Shown piece by piece: positions 11,061 to 24,300 of a DNA stretch of 64,000 nt. The notes under the pieces were generated by a model that had not been told where the DNA came from, searched no databases, and saw only the letters and a list, made by a program, of their open reading frames with translations. Position numbers and translations under genes: made by a program. Source of the DNA: Gnetum montanum (lineage: Eukaryota; Streptophyta; Gnetopsida; Gnetales; Gnetaceae); assembly GCA_015680685.1 (NCBI GenBank), contig MNCI01020848.1:32935-96934 (forward strand), in the 5' to 3' direction. Position 1 is the first letter of the stretch, and the number at the start of each line of letters is the position of its first letter.

Positions 11061-11518
11061 ATTAGGAAAGGAGCTTGGTCCTTCTTGGCCTATTGGTGAA
11101 GAATGGTTATGTTAAAGATTCCAGCTCCATCGATGAAATGAATTTGTTTTTAATTTGTAGGAGTCTTACCTTTATCTCTGGATTCATTAATCAATCCATG
11201 CATTTCTTATTTTTCCTATTTAAATTGCAATAGTTAATACATGGATATGTTAGTCTTAACCGTTTTCAAATATTCTATAAGATCATAAGTTTTCATATTA
11301 TTCCTAGGCTCAGGTTGGTTTTCATTGGAATGATTATGGATTTGTATTAATATTCCAAGTTATGTTTGTTGTTGAGATGTATTATTATGGTTTCATCTAC
11401 TAGGAGGAACATATGTGTTTCCATTTGGATTACTAGATTTGTTCATGATGTCAATAAATTTTTTGAATCATGCATTTGTAGGGATAGGTTCATTAATCAT
11501 GACTTGCACAAAGGATGC
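11061..11518 (-). pseudogene. gag C-terminal part of element C (left fragment)
   Basis: Continuation of the gag frame from 39192 after removal of element B. The first residues are ASFVQVMINEPIPTNA, then a hydrophilic Asn/Gln-rich segment leading into the protease. Several stops. No zinc knuckle recognised. Confidence 0.55.
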
Positions 11519-12425
11519 TAATGAGCGATGGAGTAATCCAACACCCAATCATATGAGATATAAGTATTCACACGCAACCTAGTCGAATTCTATAGATAAG
11601 GTAATTTGATTGTGCTAGTAATTAGTTTGAGTTTGTGATCATTGCCTTCCCATGTGAGTTAGTAAAATCAATGCATATGGTTTAACTCATAGTGAGATGT
11701 ATGATAATTGATATTGCTTTGTCCATTTTACTTCTAGTAAACATAAGGTAAATGAAAGTCATTTCTAAGTCTAAGTAAACAACAGATGAGTCTAGTCTAG
11801 CCTAGGCAATGGACATTCATTTTTGACTCTCTACACATGTGTTGGACTTATGTAATCATTACTAGGATTACTAAGTACCTCGCTATCGGGTGAACTAAGA
11901 AATACACTATTGGGTTACCAAACAATCACACTTTATGCTTGGAATCAATCATATTGATTTTGTGTAACAATAGTATAAATAAAGTTCATGGAAAAGTAAA
12001 TGAAAACTAAGAAAATAGTAATTAGTATACTAATTAAAAATAGTAAACATTATTCTAGGTAAGCAATAAAGAAACTAAGTGGATGTTGTAATGGTGAAAA
12101 GTAATCTCAATCTTTATTGTCGTTCACACTTGTGTCTAAGTATAAAATGCTTAAATAAAAACTCTATACAATCACTTCACACCATACTATGGACATGCAC
12201 TACTATGTTCTAAGTACTAAAATCAAGAAAAAAATTGATAAATTTTTGTTAAGGTGGAATGAATTTTTTTTTTGGATCATGTGCCTAAGTGTCATATTTA
12301 TAGGCCTACAAGTTTTTGCAATATTGGATATCCAACATCATAGCTTGTGCCCTGATATTGGGATCTGATATCATAGCTTTGATACAAATGCCTGATATCA
12401 TAACCTTGCAAAAATCAATTTATCA
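11519..12425 (-). repeat. 3' LTR of element B (907 bp)
   Basis: The left edge TAATGAG is a decayed TGATGAG. The right edge is TATCA, followed by the reverse of the polypurine tract. Long blocks match 38306-39186. GATATC palindromes remain at about 12350-12400. Confidence 0.8.
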
Positions 12426-12443
12426 TAGCCCCATGATTTATTG
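12426..12443 (-). promoter_or_regulatory. Polypurine tract of element B
   Basis: On the plus strand, tagccccatgatttattg abuts the LTR; it is a decayed version of the A- tract. Confidence 0.65.
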
Positions 12444-12630
12444 AAAACTCGTCCTTAAGTTAAAACAAAAGGAGGATGGAGTTTCTTACAAAATTGGGAG
12501 GTAGATTTACATGAAACTGACTACTATATAAATGACTCTTAATTGTTGTAGTGGTGCTTACAAAATGATGCAAGATATGACATGATAACTTTAAAAAAAA
12601 AAACAAAATTTGCTGAAGCTTGATGTAGCC

Positions 12631-15357
12631 TTATGTAGTTCCTAGTGGTGGTGGCTCCTCCATCAGTTTCTTGCACTTGTCATCAGACTTTTGAAATTTG
12701 TACTAGTTTAGGAGCACTTGAAGTTTCTCCACTTTTGTTCTTGGGTCATGTACCATGCATGCTTATTATGCAATATGTAGTGGAGTAGGCATATCCCATG
12801 GGTATGGTAGTTGTGAAAACATATGATTCACCTTAACATAGTAGGCTATGAATCGTCTCCTCTCCTCTTCAAATGCTCTAGCATTTTTTATAGTTTATGG
12901 TAATAAATCAATCTTCTGGCTAGGTTACTACTACATATTTCTATCCTTGGTAGCTAGCCTTTATTGATTCTAGTTAAGAGTTTGCTACTTGGAGTTTTTG
13001 CAAAGAATCTTTATGATTTGTAAACTCTTTTTCATATAAAGCATATGTGGCTACTACTTGCTGTTCTAGTTCATTTCTGGGCTTGCCTACTATCAATATG
13101 AAGAAGTTAGCATAATAGAGGTTAGCTAATCCCATGTACTTTTTTAGGTCTTTAATCTACAAGCCTTTTTTTTTCACTTTATCTAAGTGGGCGAAGGCAT
13201 AACTACCCAAAAATGGATTTCCAGTTAGGATTTTGTGCTAAAATGGTATTAATTCTAGCTATGGCCATGCAGATCTATTTTTTGTTGATTTGCTTGTACA
13301 TTCCCACGTGATCATGGAAGTGTTTCATAAGACTTTCATGTTTCTTTGCCTGATTTTGCCATGCTCTCATTTCAATGGCTGACTTCTAATGGATGGTACA
13401 TAACTACTCCATTGGGAGGGTTCAATTTTCTTGTACGAGGTAGCTCATGTCTTGGTTGGCCCTCACTAGTTAATTTCTTAACTAGTGGATGCTCTCCTCC
13501 AAAATGTTTTTCTATGTTTCCATAGTGGTCAACCTCGTGTAGTAAGTTGTTTATTTTCCTTTTGAACTATGGTAAGTGTCTTGACATGTGCATATGTTTA
13601 TGTTTTATATATTGAGGCATTCCATACCACTTTCTCCTTCTTTGTCATCATATGTTTATTTTGCTCAATCAAGTTGTTCATTTGCTCTATCTTGAACTGC
13701 TCTATTTGGTTAGGTGCAATAAATTGTGTGGGAATTTTTTCATTTAATTCTAAGGGCTGCAAGCTCTTCTTGTAATCTTAGAATTTTATTCTCTACATGC
13801 TTTGCCTTTGTCTCTGCCATGATTAGTTTTTCCTTTGTAGTAATGAGCTTAAACTATATTGCAATGACATCATTAGAGATGTCGAAGAGTGTTGTCATGA
13901 CTTGCATAGTTTGCACTAGTCTATCAAGCATATCCTCATGATCAACAAGAGTCATTGAGGTTCTAGCTAAAATTTAAGCATCTTTAGCTCTAGTTAGATC
14001 TACTAGTGACATAATAGGTATGTTGAAAGTTTCTTTAATGTGATTGGTGATCACCTCTATTGCTCCTGCTACATCTTGATGCTACATTACCATGATTGTG
14101 GATCCATCTCTAGTCTCAAGGATCACTTGGAATAATGTAGCATTTCTAGAGATCTATTGTGATCATTAAACCTCTCCTCTTGACTATAGTGAAATCTATC
14201 CACCCTCTTGATCTATTGAAAATCTAGGTTGAATGACATTGTCAATAACTATGTAAAGGTTGGTCTCATTTCTTATTCCCTAGCTAATGGTTTCTATAAT
14301 CTATTGTAGATGACTCATTGATGATCTATAATCTTGCTGTGACTATGATGGAACTTGCTGTTGTTGCTACTATTACTCTTGTTGTTGCTTCTATTTTTAT
14401 TCTTAATCATTTTATTATTCTTATTCTTGTTCTTCACTTTGATCTTTCCTAGGTGGTGATAGTTTGCGCAATTTAGCATATAAAGCATTTTGGGATCTTC
14501 TGGGAATGTCATTGGTGTATATTAGGATTCCATCTCACTTGCACAGCTTTTTGATAAGGTAGGGAAATGGAAGTGTTCACTTTCCTACCTTCCTTTCTTC
14601 AAACTACCTTTATATTTCCATAAAGTAGAGTTGTGTGGGGTTGACATTGTGTTTTCTCATTAGGATCATACTTCCTCTAGTTACATAATTAAATAGTTGA
14701 TTGAGTCCTTTTGTTGGGAATAGTTGATAAGTGCCAATTTTGAGATAGATTCTTTCTTCTAGAGTTAGCTCATTATAGCCCTAATCTTTTTTGCTATATG
14801 TTCATTTTAGCCATAAGTTTCTGGTTTTAGTATCTAATCAGATGGAAAAATGTGCTAACCTTCATCCTTTTTTGGGTAGATTCAAAGCTTCTACAATTAC
14901 CTTGATTGAGAATAAAATTGAGACTTCTCAAATGTTAACTATGGTACCCTCTTTATTGTGCTAGAACTGGTAAGTTTCGCCAAGGTACCATTCACCACTG
15001 TTAGAAAGGATGGTTCATAGTGGTGATACCTTGAGTTGTGTCTTGACCACTTTAGGGGTGAACTCCAAAAATGGGCTAAAGTTCATCTCTACAATGATTA
15101 CGGTGGATGGACCTTTGTTGGATGGCTTGGAGGTAGTCCTATGATAATGTGAGATGTTGTCCTGGCGCTTGTGGTTCGTCTATCTCTCATTGGGTCGATT
15201 GTCTCATAGTAGGAGTTTCTTGATGAATGCTAAATGATCAGGCTTCTTAATCCTTGAGTTCTAGTTCTTGTCCTCTCATTCAGCCTCTACCTTGGCCTCT
15301 TAGTCTCTTACTTGCACCTTGTGAGGGTCCTCCTTGGGCTTCTCTCTTTGGGGCCAT
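12631..15357 (-). pseudogene. 3' ORF (ORF3) of element B, long coiled-coil protein
   Basis: Starts at an ATG (15357) directly behind ttatag. The product begins MAPKREAQGGPSQG, and the region ends MEEPPPLGTT with a stop at 12631. The original protein would have been near 900 residues. The first part contains a block ending NTSISLPYQKAVQVRWNP; a middle part (about 13790-14000) reads EKLIMAETKAKHVENKILRL, typical of a coiled coil. Numerous stops and frameshifts. It lies in the env position of Athila-like elements, but I see no signal peptide or clear membrane anchor, and no family I can name. The element E copy confirms both ends. Confidence 0.6.
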
Positions 15358-17050
15358 CTATAATCATCAAGGATTAAAATTACTAAGGTATTTGCATTTA
15401 TTCTTAATGGTTCCATATCTTACTCATACCATTAGTTACATTAAGTTCTTAGGTTATGATTGCAAAGTTAGATAAAATTTTAAAAATTTACCTCATAAGT
15501 GTTCTTTGTTTTATGGCTCCTCATAGTTTATTATTTTTCTCTTATTTATGGCTCATTATGATTATTTATGATTCCTTAAGAGTATTATTTGAGTTTTTTA
15601 GCTTCCTGATGATTAGTTCTTATTAAAAATTTTTAAGTTTCACTTCATACTTACCCTTAAAATACCTTTTAGGCATTATAATTTTTTGAAAAATTGGCTT
15701 AGATTTTCCTCACTAGCACCCCCCACGACTAAGATGAGCACTCAATGATCAAGTGGGTTCAAAAAGCATGAAAATTAGAGTGATAACAGTTGAATTATGG
15801 CTTGGCAAAGCTAGGAGGTTAGAGCTTATATTAGAGAAGAAAATTCAAAAAATCTCCTTTATGTGCAAATGAAAAATGATGAGGAAATTGGCTAAGTTCC
15901 CACATATTGTACAATCCAATATTGGGGACTCGACATCAAGGATTTGATATTAGTGTAGACTCGATATTAGAGCCCAAAAATTTATATTTCTCATAAGGGT
16001 CTGATGTGAAAAAATGATCCTTGTGTATATCTTAAAGGTTTTAAGATTACTCAAAGGGTTTGGATGATAGATATATGCATATTTTAATTAAAAATCAATC
16101 ATTGGAAGTTCATAGAGAAGGAATCTCAGGCTACAAAAGTTTACAAGATGGGTAAGAAGGCTAATGGATTCATGTTGTTAGAAAGGATAGTTTAAATGAC
16201 ATGGAAAGTGTTTATTGACATTTGTTAATGTTGAAAGGTTCAAGATGATGTGGAATTTCTTGGCAAGTATAAGATACAATAGGTATACAAGTGGATCCTC
16301 CCCAAATTAGGCTCTATCTCTTAATGTCCTTGAATAACCATACCTAGAAGTGTCCTTAGGTACTTAATAAGTTGAATGTAATGCATACATGTTTAGCAAA
16401 ATACACATGTTAGTACCACCAAATTGGAAAAATAATGTTATGTTATACAAAACCACAAGTTATGACTATTCTTATAATGAGATGAGATGGACTTAGAAGG
16501 GATTGCAAAAATTGGGATGTGAGGTATCTTACCATAGGCATAATGAATTCTTGTTTTTTATTAGTTGTTAAAGTAATCACTAACCTTTCTATCCAAGATT
16601 CAAACCAAGTGACATCGCATTGTTTCATCTCTTGGAATTACAAGTGTAAGACTATCAATGTTGTAAGGAGTATCATCACTTGGCATATTGTTTAAGGAAG
16701 AAGTTTATTTATGGTACTTTGTTTATTGTTTTTAGGTTTCTAAGAAGCTACCTACTTTTAGGCATGGGTAACATGTCTTTTGAATGGAACCCCTAGACAT
16801 TTATTTTGTGCTCTTTTATTTTTATTTATGTAAACCTTTCCAAGCAGCACCTTTTTTTACTCTTACTTTCCTTTCTTGTTACAAACTTAGCAACATGAGA
16901 GAACACATAATAGTAATCTAGAAGAATCCAAAAATTTCCTTGATGTCACACCCTTTTCATTTCAACTTAGTTCTTCACTTTCCTTTCCAAGCATAATGAT
17001 CACAAGTTTATTCTTAGTTGTATGATGGAAAAGAATATCATTATGGCCAT
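15358..17050 (-). other. Non-coding 3' region of element B (first part)
   Basis: No gene. Blocks match the corresponding region of A-, for example gtggatcctccccaaa (16292) against gtgggtcctccccaaa (32670), and the acacccttttca blocks at 16967 and 33409. A degenerate purine motif (caccccccacgact, plus strand) lies at 15717-15730. Ends at the A+ insertion; resumes at 27105. Confidence 0.6.
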
Positions 17051-17951
17051 TGATAAATCATGTTTTGATTAGCTCTGATAATGGATACCCAATAGTGGAG
17101 CCTTGACATCAGATACTTGATGTTGGAGCCTAGGACGTGATGTCAAATATTTGATATCATAGAGTATATGCCAGCATATAAATATAGCACTTGGGCTCAC
17201 AATTTTCATATAGTTTTTCATCAATTTTTGTCATAGTTAGAGAAGCTCTTGTAGTTTGTTTTCTCTAGAGTTAGAATATTTTCTGAGTGGAATATTTTCT
17301 AAGTGTCTACAGTAGGAGTTTGAGTGTGTATGGATCTTTGTTTAAACACTAATGTAGCTGAGAAAAATAGTGTAACAGGAATAAAAACAAACCTTGTTGA
17401 TCATCCTTGCAGCATTGAGAATAGATTAAATGTTTCCTTGATGCATTTAATATTCATGAATTTTATTTTCATGCACTTCATTTCAATGTGCTTTAATTAA
17501 GTAATTAATTTATAGTTGTTAATAAACATAAGCATAACCACATCAAGCATACATGTAGCACTTGGTAACCTAGAAACACTTAATGTTTGGTAGCCTAGTA
17601 GTGCTATACGTGTTTAGGATGTGTGTAGAAAGTGGAAATGGAAACTTGTGTTAGGCTAGCTAGGTAGTAGAATAATTAGATATTAAATTTCTCTACCTTC
17701 TATTTGTGTTGTAGGTGATTAAATTTACAAAACATGAAAATGATAAAAATCATATGCCTCAATTACATTTAAACCATATCCTTGAGCTTCACAAGTGTAG
17801 TTGGGAAGATAATGAACATTCTCAATGCCAATTTCACTTCCTAGAGAATTAGTGCATTGGAGAACTATAGGTCTATGGAATTTGACTGGATCGTGCATGA
17901 AGGCCTTAGTGATTCATATGATTGGGCATAGGGGTACTTCACTACTCATCA
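17051..17951 (+). repeat. 5' LTR of element A+ (901 bp)
   Basis: Begins TGATAAATCATG, ends CTCATCA, and is followed by the primer site. TATA-like catataaatatagc at about 17173. Compared with the 3' LTR it has small local duplications: a repeated gaatattttct block near 17275-17300 and a repeated ttcatg block near 17450-17475. Tandem-like tggtaacctag and tggtagcctag at about 17563-17600. Confidence 0.88.
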
Positions 17952-17952
17952 T

Positions 17953-17970
17953 TGGCATTATTGCCAAGGA
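17953..17970 (+). promoter_or_regulatory. Primer-binding site of A+
   Basis: TGGCATTATTGCCAAGGA aligns with the complement of the 3' end of plant tRNA-Asp; most mismatches are transitions typical of CpG decay. Confidence 0.7.
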
Positions 17971-18110
17971 TATTTTGGTTGTTTTGTGTGCTATTTATGA
18001 TTTAGTGAAAGTTATTCAAATCATTGAAATGAACCTTAGATTCATATTACATTTGAAGATTACTACAGCAATTTTAAGAAGCACACTATGTTTTTATTTT
18101 CTAACATAAA

Positions 18111-20610
18111 ATGTCTTCTTCTCATAGGAGCGGTTCTCCACCCAACTCTGACAAAGTACATCCACTAGTGCCTTAACAATACTGAGTGGTATATGCTCAT
18201 TCTGATGAGCATGTACCAAATTTCACCTTCATCCTACACCATGATGAATAGTTGTGGTGGCATGACATGGAGGGCAACATTGTGTTTCTGCTAGATTGAT
18301 CCATTCTTGCAATGCTCTAACAAATGCTTATTTGATGGGGTCTTCAAGGACTTCATGCTAAGTACATGGTGTAGGATAGTGATGATAGGGATTATCATCC
18401 CATTGAGGCACAACATCTTAGGGATCACTAGTTAGAACAACATTATGAATCTATGAAGGAAAAAGGATTTAATGATTTCCCATTCTTGCTATACTAAAAA
18501 TATGGTGGAGAGCCCTTCCGTGGGGGTTTTCCATTTAGTGAAATTCCTCTCTTTGACTTTGGTGAAGGAGGTCAAAACTAGAACTTCTAGTCCACTATTT
18601 GCAATTTGGGTTCTAGTAAAAATGGATCCAATGACAAAAATGGATCTAAAGAGGCAAGTCAAAGCAAGGATGTAGACAAGAAACAAGATCGTGATCATGG
18701 TTATGATCACAAAAGAGGTGGTAGCAAGAAGCATGATGGTGCTAGTCCTCCTTCCTTTTCACCCTCATCATCATCCTCCTCTTCTTCTAGCTCTGATCAT
18801 AATTGTAGGGGGTGCAATCGTGATGGAGATGACTAACGGGATTGAAATGATCAAAGGGATCATTAGGCAAGGCAAAACCAAGGGCATGAGCATTCAAGAG
18901 AGACACGATGCCATGAAAAAATGGGTAGTAGAGGGCATCATAGTCATCAAAATCAAGGCCTTGATGAGCCTTTGCTTTCTACCTAAAGTATGCTAAACAT
19001 TAAAGAGGCAGTACAAATTCCAACAAGGCATGTGAAGGATAGTTGGATCAAGAGGCTAGACATGAACAATATCGCTTGGTTTGAAGGGGGATATAACTTA
19101 GATCCAAAAAACCATCTCCAAGCTTCTCAAAATGCATGTGCATTGCAGAACATAGAGCATGAATGGGAAAAGCTTAAGTTGTTTCCATGGATACTCATTA
19201 AGAAGCAGAGAACTAGTACTGATTCTTACAATAAGAATCTATTAGATGATGGAGTACAATGCTTGAGTTGTTCAATGATAAATATCAAACATACTCCAGA
19301 GTGTCAAACTTGAGAAGGCAGATCCAAGGATGGAAACAAGGAACACATGAACCCTTGGATGCTACCATTGGCTGATACTATTTTTTAATGCATAGATGTC
19401 TTGGCCATGATTATTCTCAATTGGATCAACTTCACGACATTGTAGATAGGCTTTGATTTGAAAGGAGAAGAACCCTTGGCATCTATGCCCAAGCTTGACT
19501 ATTAGAATTAAGCAACCATTAGATCCAAATATTGATTGAGTAGTAGGTAGCTAAAGAGGAAGGTGAATTGAGCAAACAAGAAAGTGTAGAAGAGTATAAT
19601 TATGATCCTTCCATTCGCAAGAGGGAGGTTTGATTTTGTGATAGTGAGGAAGAATCAACACTTAATGAGATGGTGAATACGAGAGCCTTACCACTTCAAA
19701 AATTTCAATATGATTATAGCTAAGGATGATCAGTTATGGGAATCCATGGATAGTAGATTTTATGCTATCCTAAAAATTACTGAAGAGTCTAAAGAATGAG
19801 GTAGTGATTGTGAGCACAGGAGGTGCAAGGAAGTTGAATGTGCCAATTAAAAAGGTAAGGGCAAGATTTTTGCAATAGAAGAAGTTGCAGAAAGGGAATT
19901 AGATGATGATGGTGGGTGTGATGTTTGCTAGTATGAACATCCTAAGGGATGTTGCCCCATAGTGTTACAGTTATAAAAATATGGGGTGTATGCTTTGAAT
20001 CCACAACTAACACAAAGGCAAACATCTAGAAGATTACCTTATCCTCAAGGTAATCTTAGTAGTTTTATCTGCCACAATAGTTTTATCCAGGTGGAACTCC
20101 ACCACAATCATACGAGCAATATTAATAGTGATAGCAACCATAATCATGGGTGTTGGCACCACCAAGGTAGACATACCCTTATAGACAACTTGATCCATAT
20201 GGGTACTATGTTTAGCAACTCTTGTCTCCACATGACTTCTCTAGTCATGTTTTTACTTTCCAATCTCACTACCATCCTTCTATTTATTATTGAACTCATT
20301 CTTCACATGCAAGAAGGGATACCACCTCCTACACTTATCCTCCTTCTGTTCCTACACATCTTCCTCCTCTAGTTGCACAACTACCACCTACTCCACCTAT
20401 GCAAGTTGAACTCCCAACCTAACCACAACAATGCAAGCTACTAAGGCCATTAATCTACAATTGGTTTATGAAATGAGTGGTTCAAGTACTTAATCAAAGA
20501 AAAGGCCTTTCTTATAATCACATAGTTTTCCTAAGCCCTCAAATACACCTGTAGTTGACAATCCTATTCCTCTATCTTTCTCTATATCAAATTCTTTCAA
20601 GTCTCCTTCA
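18111..20610 (+). pseudogene. gag of element A+
   Basis: Starts ATGTCTTCTTCTCATAGG (MSSSHR), as in A- and G. An N-terminal block, EHVPNFTFILHHDE, is shared by all gag copies. Then comes a Lys/Asp/Ser-rich hinge (18600-18840). The capsid-like region (19040-19560) includes DMNNIAWFEGGYNLDP and an IQGWKQG block. A zinc-knuckle-like CDVC-x-YEHPKGCCPI with a stop inside lies at about 19918-19960, and a Pro/His-rich tail runs to 20610. Broken by many stops and frameshifts. Gag would form the particle shell around the element RNA in the cytoplasm. Similar in layout to Athila/Tat gag. Confidence 0.75.
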
Positions 20611-21090
20611 AACTAAACATTGCCTAGGATCCACACTATGATGCTTACTCACATTGCATTTGATTGGATCCATTATGGAAACCTTCCTAGGAAGTTAGTA
20701 GATCCTAAGAGTTCTTTAATCTATTTGTATATTTTTGGAAACAAACCATGCAAAGCTCTTCTTAATTCTAGTTCTAATGTCAACTTGATCTCTCATGAGA
20801 TGTATATTGCATGGGACTTGCCTCCTTTAATAAAAAGCAATATTAGATTAGAATTGGTAGACTAGTTCATTACTATTCCATTGGGACTGGTAGAAGACAT
20901 TATGACCACTATCTATGGGTGGTCTTATTATGCTAATTTCCTAGTGATCAAAGTGGAGAACTATAAAGGTAACTTCTCAATCATCATGGGAAGGGCATGG
21001 CTAAGCACTATTGATGTTAGGATAGACATTAAAGACCTTTCCCTAGAAATATCTAAAGAAAATGAATTTAGAAAGATTAAGAAGAAGTGA
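20611..21090 (+). pseudogene. Aspartic protease of element A+
   Basis: Reads IMLTHIAFDWIHYGNLPRKL, then CKALLNSSSNVNLIS, where the catalytic DSG has become NSS, then after a stop GLVEDIMTTIYGWSYYANFL and SIIMGRAWLSTIDVRIDI. Retropepsin order is clear by comparison with the intact DSG in A- (about 34670). Loss of the Asp and an in-frame stop (about 20862) show that it is dead. Confidence 0.8.
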
Positions 21091-21530
21091 GTTCCATACA
21101 TCATGTACAATGATATAGGATGCAATTATGTGTATAAAATCTTGGTAGTGAAACAAGCATCCATCTTCGCATGCAAACAGTATGCACTGGAAGCAGAAAT
21201 TCAAAGGTGTCTATATGTAGCAGCCATACAATAAGAGGATATGTAGTGGTTGATTGCTAATTCTAAGAGTAGCACACTTTACATAGAACTACTTGAGAGC
21301 CTGACATGTGCATATGTCATAAGCATGGACAAACTAGAGCAAGTTCATTACCAACTCTTTGATGATGATACCTATTGGGGAGAGTTGGAAATTCCTAAAA
21401 ATTTCAAGCAAGATCTCCTTGAACTAAAACCTCTACCAGCCAACATGGAATATGTGTTCTTAAAAAATGGAAAGCCGATCATAATCAATGCAAATCTTAC
21501 TTTATAATAGAAAAATATGCTATTTCATGT
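21091..21530 (+). pseudogene. Protease-RT linker of A+
   Basis: Partly open region (85 codons at 21250-21507) with acidic YWGELEIPKNFKQDL and MEYVFLKNGKPIIINANLTL. The same linker appears in G (59890-60210), and parts of it survive in F (51700-52080). No enzymatic motif; it connects protease and RT in the polyprotein. Confidence 0.6.
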
Positions 21531-21534
21531 GGTT

Positions 21535-22480
21535 AAAAAATGGTTAGTAGCCTTTTCCTGGTCATATCCTGAACTCATAGGGATTGATCCTAGGATATGC
21601 TAGCATCACATCTACACTGATCTGGTCATGAAGCCAAAGAGATAGCCATAGAGGCAATTAAACCCCAAACTAAAGTAGATCATCAAAGAGGAAATTGAAC
21701 AACTCCTCAAGGGGAGGTTTATTTATCCCATTACAAATAGTGAGTGGGTTAGTCCACTTGTTATTGTGCCCAAGAAAGGTGGCAAGTGGTGGGTCTACAC
21801 ATCAATTTTTAGTTGTTGAATATGGAAACATTCAAGGACCATTTTCTATTGCCATTTGGGGATCAGGCATTAGAAACAATATTTGGACATTGATACTATA
21901 GTTTTCTAGATGGTTATAGTGGCTATAATCAAATCTAGATCACACTAGAGGACCAAGCCAAAACAACATTCACAAGTCCCTAGGGGGATTTTGCATATCA
22001 CAAGATGCCTTTTGGTCTGTGCAATGCCCTTACTACCTTTCAAAGCTTGGTTCTAAGTACTTTTCAACGGAAAATTTGTAGTGTCTGGAAGTCTTCATGG
22101 ATGACTTCTCCATATATGGAGCTACATTTGAGTAGGCCCTAGATTGCCTTGAGCAAGTACTGAAGTGATTTGTTGAGACAAATCTCAAGCTCAACTAGTA
22201 AAAGATTCATCTAATGGTCTAGGAAGGCATTGTATTGGGGCACCTAATATCACAAGTAGGAATTGAGTTTGACCTCGAAAAAAAAAGGGTCATCCAAGGA
22301 ATAACCCGCCAACTAGAAACTGTCAAAGATGTTCAGTCATTCCTTGGACATACTGGCTACTACTAACGATTCATAAAGAATTTCTCTAAGATTACAAAAT
22401 TTTTGATGGAGCTGATAAAGAAAGATGCTTCATTTGTTTGGATCATTGAATGCAAACAAGCATTGCAGTAGCTAAAAGAG
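21535..22480 (+). pseudogene. Reverse transcriptase of element A+
   Basis: Motifs in order: FIYPITNSEWVSPLVIVPKK (about 21717-21780), GYSGYNQI (about 21912), KMPFGLCNA (about 22003), and EVFMDDFSIYGA (about 22087-22125) with the catalytic FxDD. Thumb blocks follow, with HLMVQEGIVLGHLIS-like and SFLGHTGYY-like residues. Ty3/gypsy type. Frames change repeatedly and stops are common. Would copy RNA into DNA in the particle when intact. B, A- and F lack this domain, so they would need an RT from a relative like this. Confidence 0.82.
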
Positions 22481-22499
22481 AAACTTGTAGAAACTCCAA

Positions 22500-22910
22500 T
22501 CCTATAGATACCCAATTGGTCTAAACCATTTCATGTTATGAAGGATGCATTAAATTATGCCTTTGGAGATATGCTTGCATAGATGGATGACAAAAAACAT
22601 CCATATTACATCCATTATGCTAGTTGAAGCATTGTGGGTGCACATTTAAACTGCACCACTACAGAGAAAGAATTGATGGCACTAGTGTTTGCTCTAGAAA
22701 AGTTCAGGCATTATGTGCTTAAATATAAAGTGTTCGTAGACACAAACCACAGTGCTATTCACTTCTTGATGAACAAGCCAATGGTGAGCCCTCATGTCAT
22801 ATGGTGGTTAGTGATCTTATAGGAATTCAATTTCACAATGGTAGATCAAAAGGATACTAAGAATGTGGTTGCTGACCACTTGTTTCAGTTACAATGAGAC
22901 AACAAAGAGG
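22500..22910 (+). pseudogene. RNase H of element A+
   Basis: Follows RT directly. MKDALNYAFGDML contributes the first acidic residue, CTTTEKELMALVFALEKF the Glu, and VFVDTNHSAIHFL the next Asp position (TDH has become TNH). It ends around KNVVADHL. Gypsy-type RNase H, which removes template RNA and makes the PPT primer. One 62-codon stretch (22634-22822) is open; stops flank it. Confidence 0.78.
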
Positions 22911-22939
22911 AAGAGAGCTTGCTATTTGATATGTTTCTT

Positions 22940-24300
22940 GATGAACTCTTGTTTGCTAGAGCTATAACTAAACAATTGCCCAATGAGCCTAAATGGTATG
23001 ATGGCATTCTTACCTATCTTCTCATCTAAGAGATGCTACAAGGGTTGGATCACTAGAAGAAATAGTAGTTTCTTCACCAAGTAAAATGATTCATGGAGAT
23101 TAATAGACACCTCTATAAGGTGTGTGTTGATGGTTTGGTTTGATGGTGTGTCCCTAATGCTGATCAACTGCATGTTCTCTAAGATGCTCATGATGGTCCT
23201 TGTGGGGGCCACCATGCTAGGAGATGCATGGCCATTAAGATCCTGATGGCAAGGTACTATTGGCCAATAATTCTTAGGGATGCTCATCAATATGTCTGTT
23301 CTTGTGAACAATGCCAATAAGATGGCCAAATGACTACTTGAATGAAGAAAGCTCAATAATGGATTCAACCACTAGAACCCTTCAACATCTGGAGCATTGA
23401 CTTCATTGATCCCATCACATCCATGTTAAATGAAAAGGTGTACATCATAGTTGTTGTTGAATATTATAGAAAATGGGTAGAAGTAGCAACCATCATTGAT
23501 TGTACATCTTCCATTGCTACTCAGTTTGTACAACAAAATGTTATAAATAGATTTGATGTACCACATGCATTAATTTTTGATAATGGAACTCACTTTACAT
23601 GCACTACCTTTCAGAAGCTCATGCAACACTTGGGGTTGAATGTAAACTCACAACACCCTACCACCCCTAAGCCAATGATCAAGTTGAGGTTACCAATAAG
23701 GAAATCACAAGGATTCTAAAAAGAACTATCAACAAATATAGGGAAGACTAAAGCACAAAAGCCAACGATAGGCTTCCTATAGGCTACTCTCCCTATGAGC
23801 TTTTGTATAGAAAATTACCAACACTTCCTATTCAATTTGAGCTATGTACACTTTCAACAGCTTATGACCTCGACCTTGGCTTGGGTTTAGCACAAAAAGA
23901 AAGGTTAATGAGTCTCAACTTGCTAGACAAAAATTGATTGGTGACCCTATCATCTAACAAGTTGCACAAGGGCTACAACAAAAAGTGCCATGATCTTAAA
24001 ATTAGAAAAGTCAAACTTCAACTAGGAGATAAGGTTCTCTACTAAAAGCCCACACATGTACCTCAATGAACTAAGTTCTAAACATTGTGGGAAGTACCTT
24101 ACATAATTTATGAAACTTTTCCTTCTAGGACCATGATGATCTACAAACCTGAAAGCCCAGACAAGAAATAGTTGGTCAACATACAATAAGTCCAACCTTT
24201 CCATGAGCATAGGCCAAAAAACACCTCATCAGATGGACAACCATGCTCAATATTTTAGATCATCTTCTTTCAACTCAGTCATGGGGGAGATAACCATTCA
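22940..24300 (+). pseudogene. Integrase of element A+
   Basis: Zinc-binding HHCC region at about 23190-23320 (GGHHARR through CSCEQC). Catalytic core from SIDFIDPI (about 23394) with first Asp, FDNGTHF (about 23578) with second Asp, and the Glu in QVEVTNKE (about 23680), which is in another frame after a frameshift. The C-terminal domain resembles the GPY/F type and carries no chromodomain. Ends with a SHGGD block over the purine motif at 24277-24290. Places this superfamily with the non-chromovirus gypsy elements (Athila/Tat-like). Confidence 0.78.
24277..24290 (+). promoter_or_regulatory. Purine-tract motif at the end of pol, A+
   Basis: AGTCATGGGGGAGA, encoding part of the pol C-terminus SHGGD. 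Same place in G (63008), A- (33982) and B (27531). Confidence 0.5.

Noticed and set aside
23036-23368. 110-codon minus-strand open frame
   Set aside because: Antisense to the integrase zinc region of A+; the plus strand carries the recognised HHCC motif.
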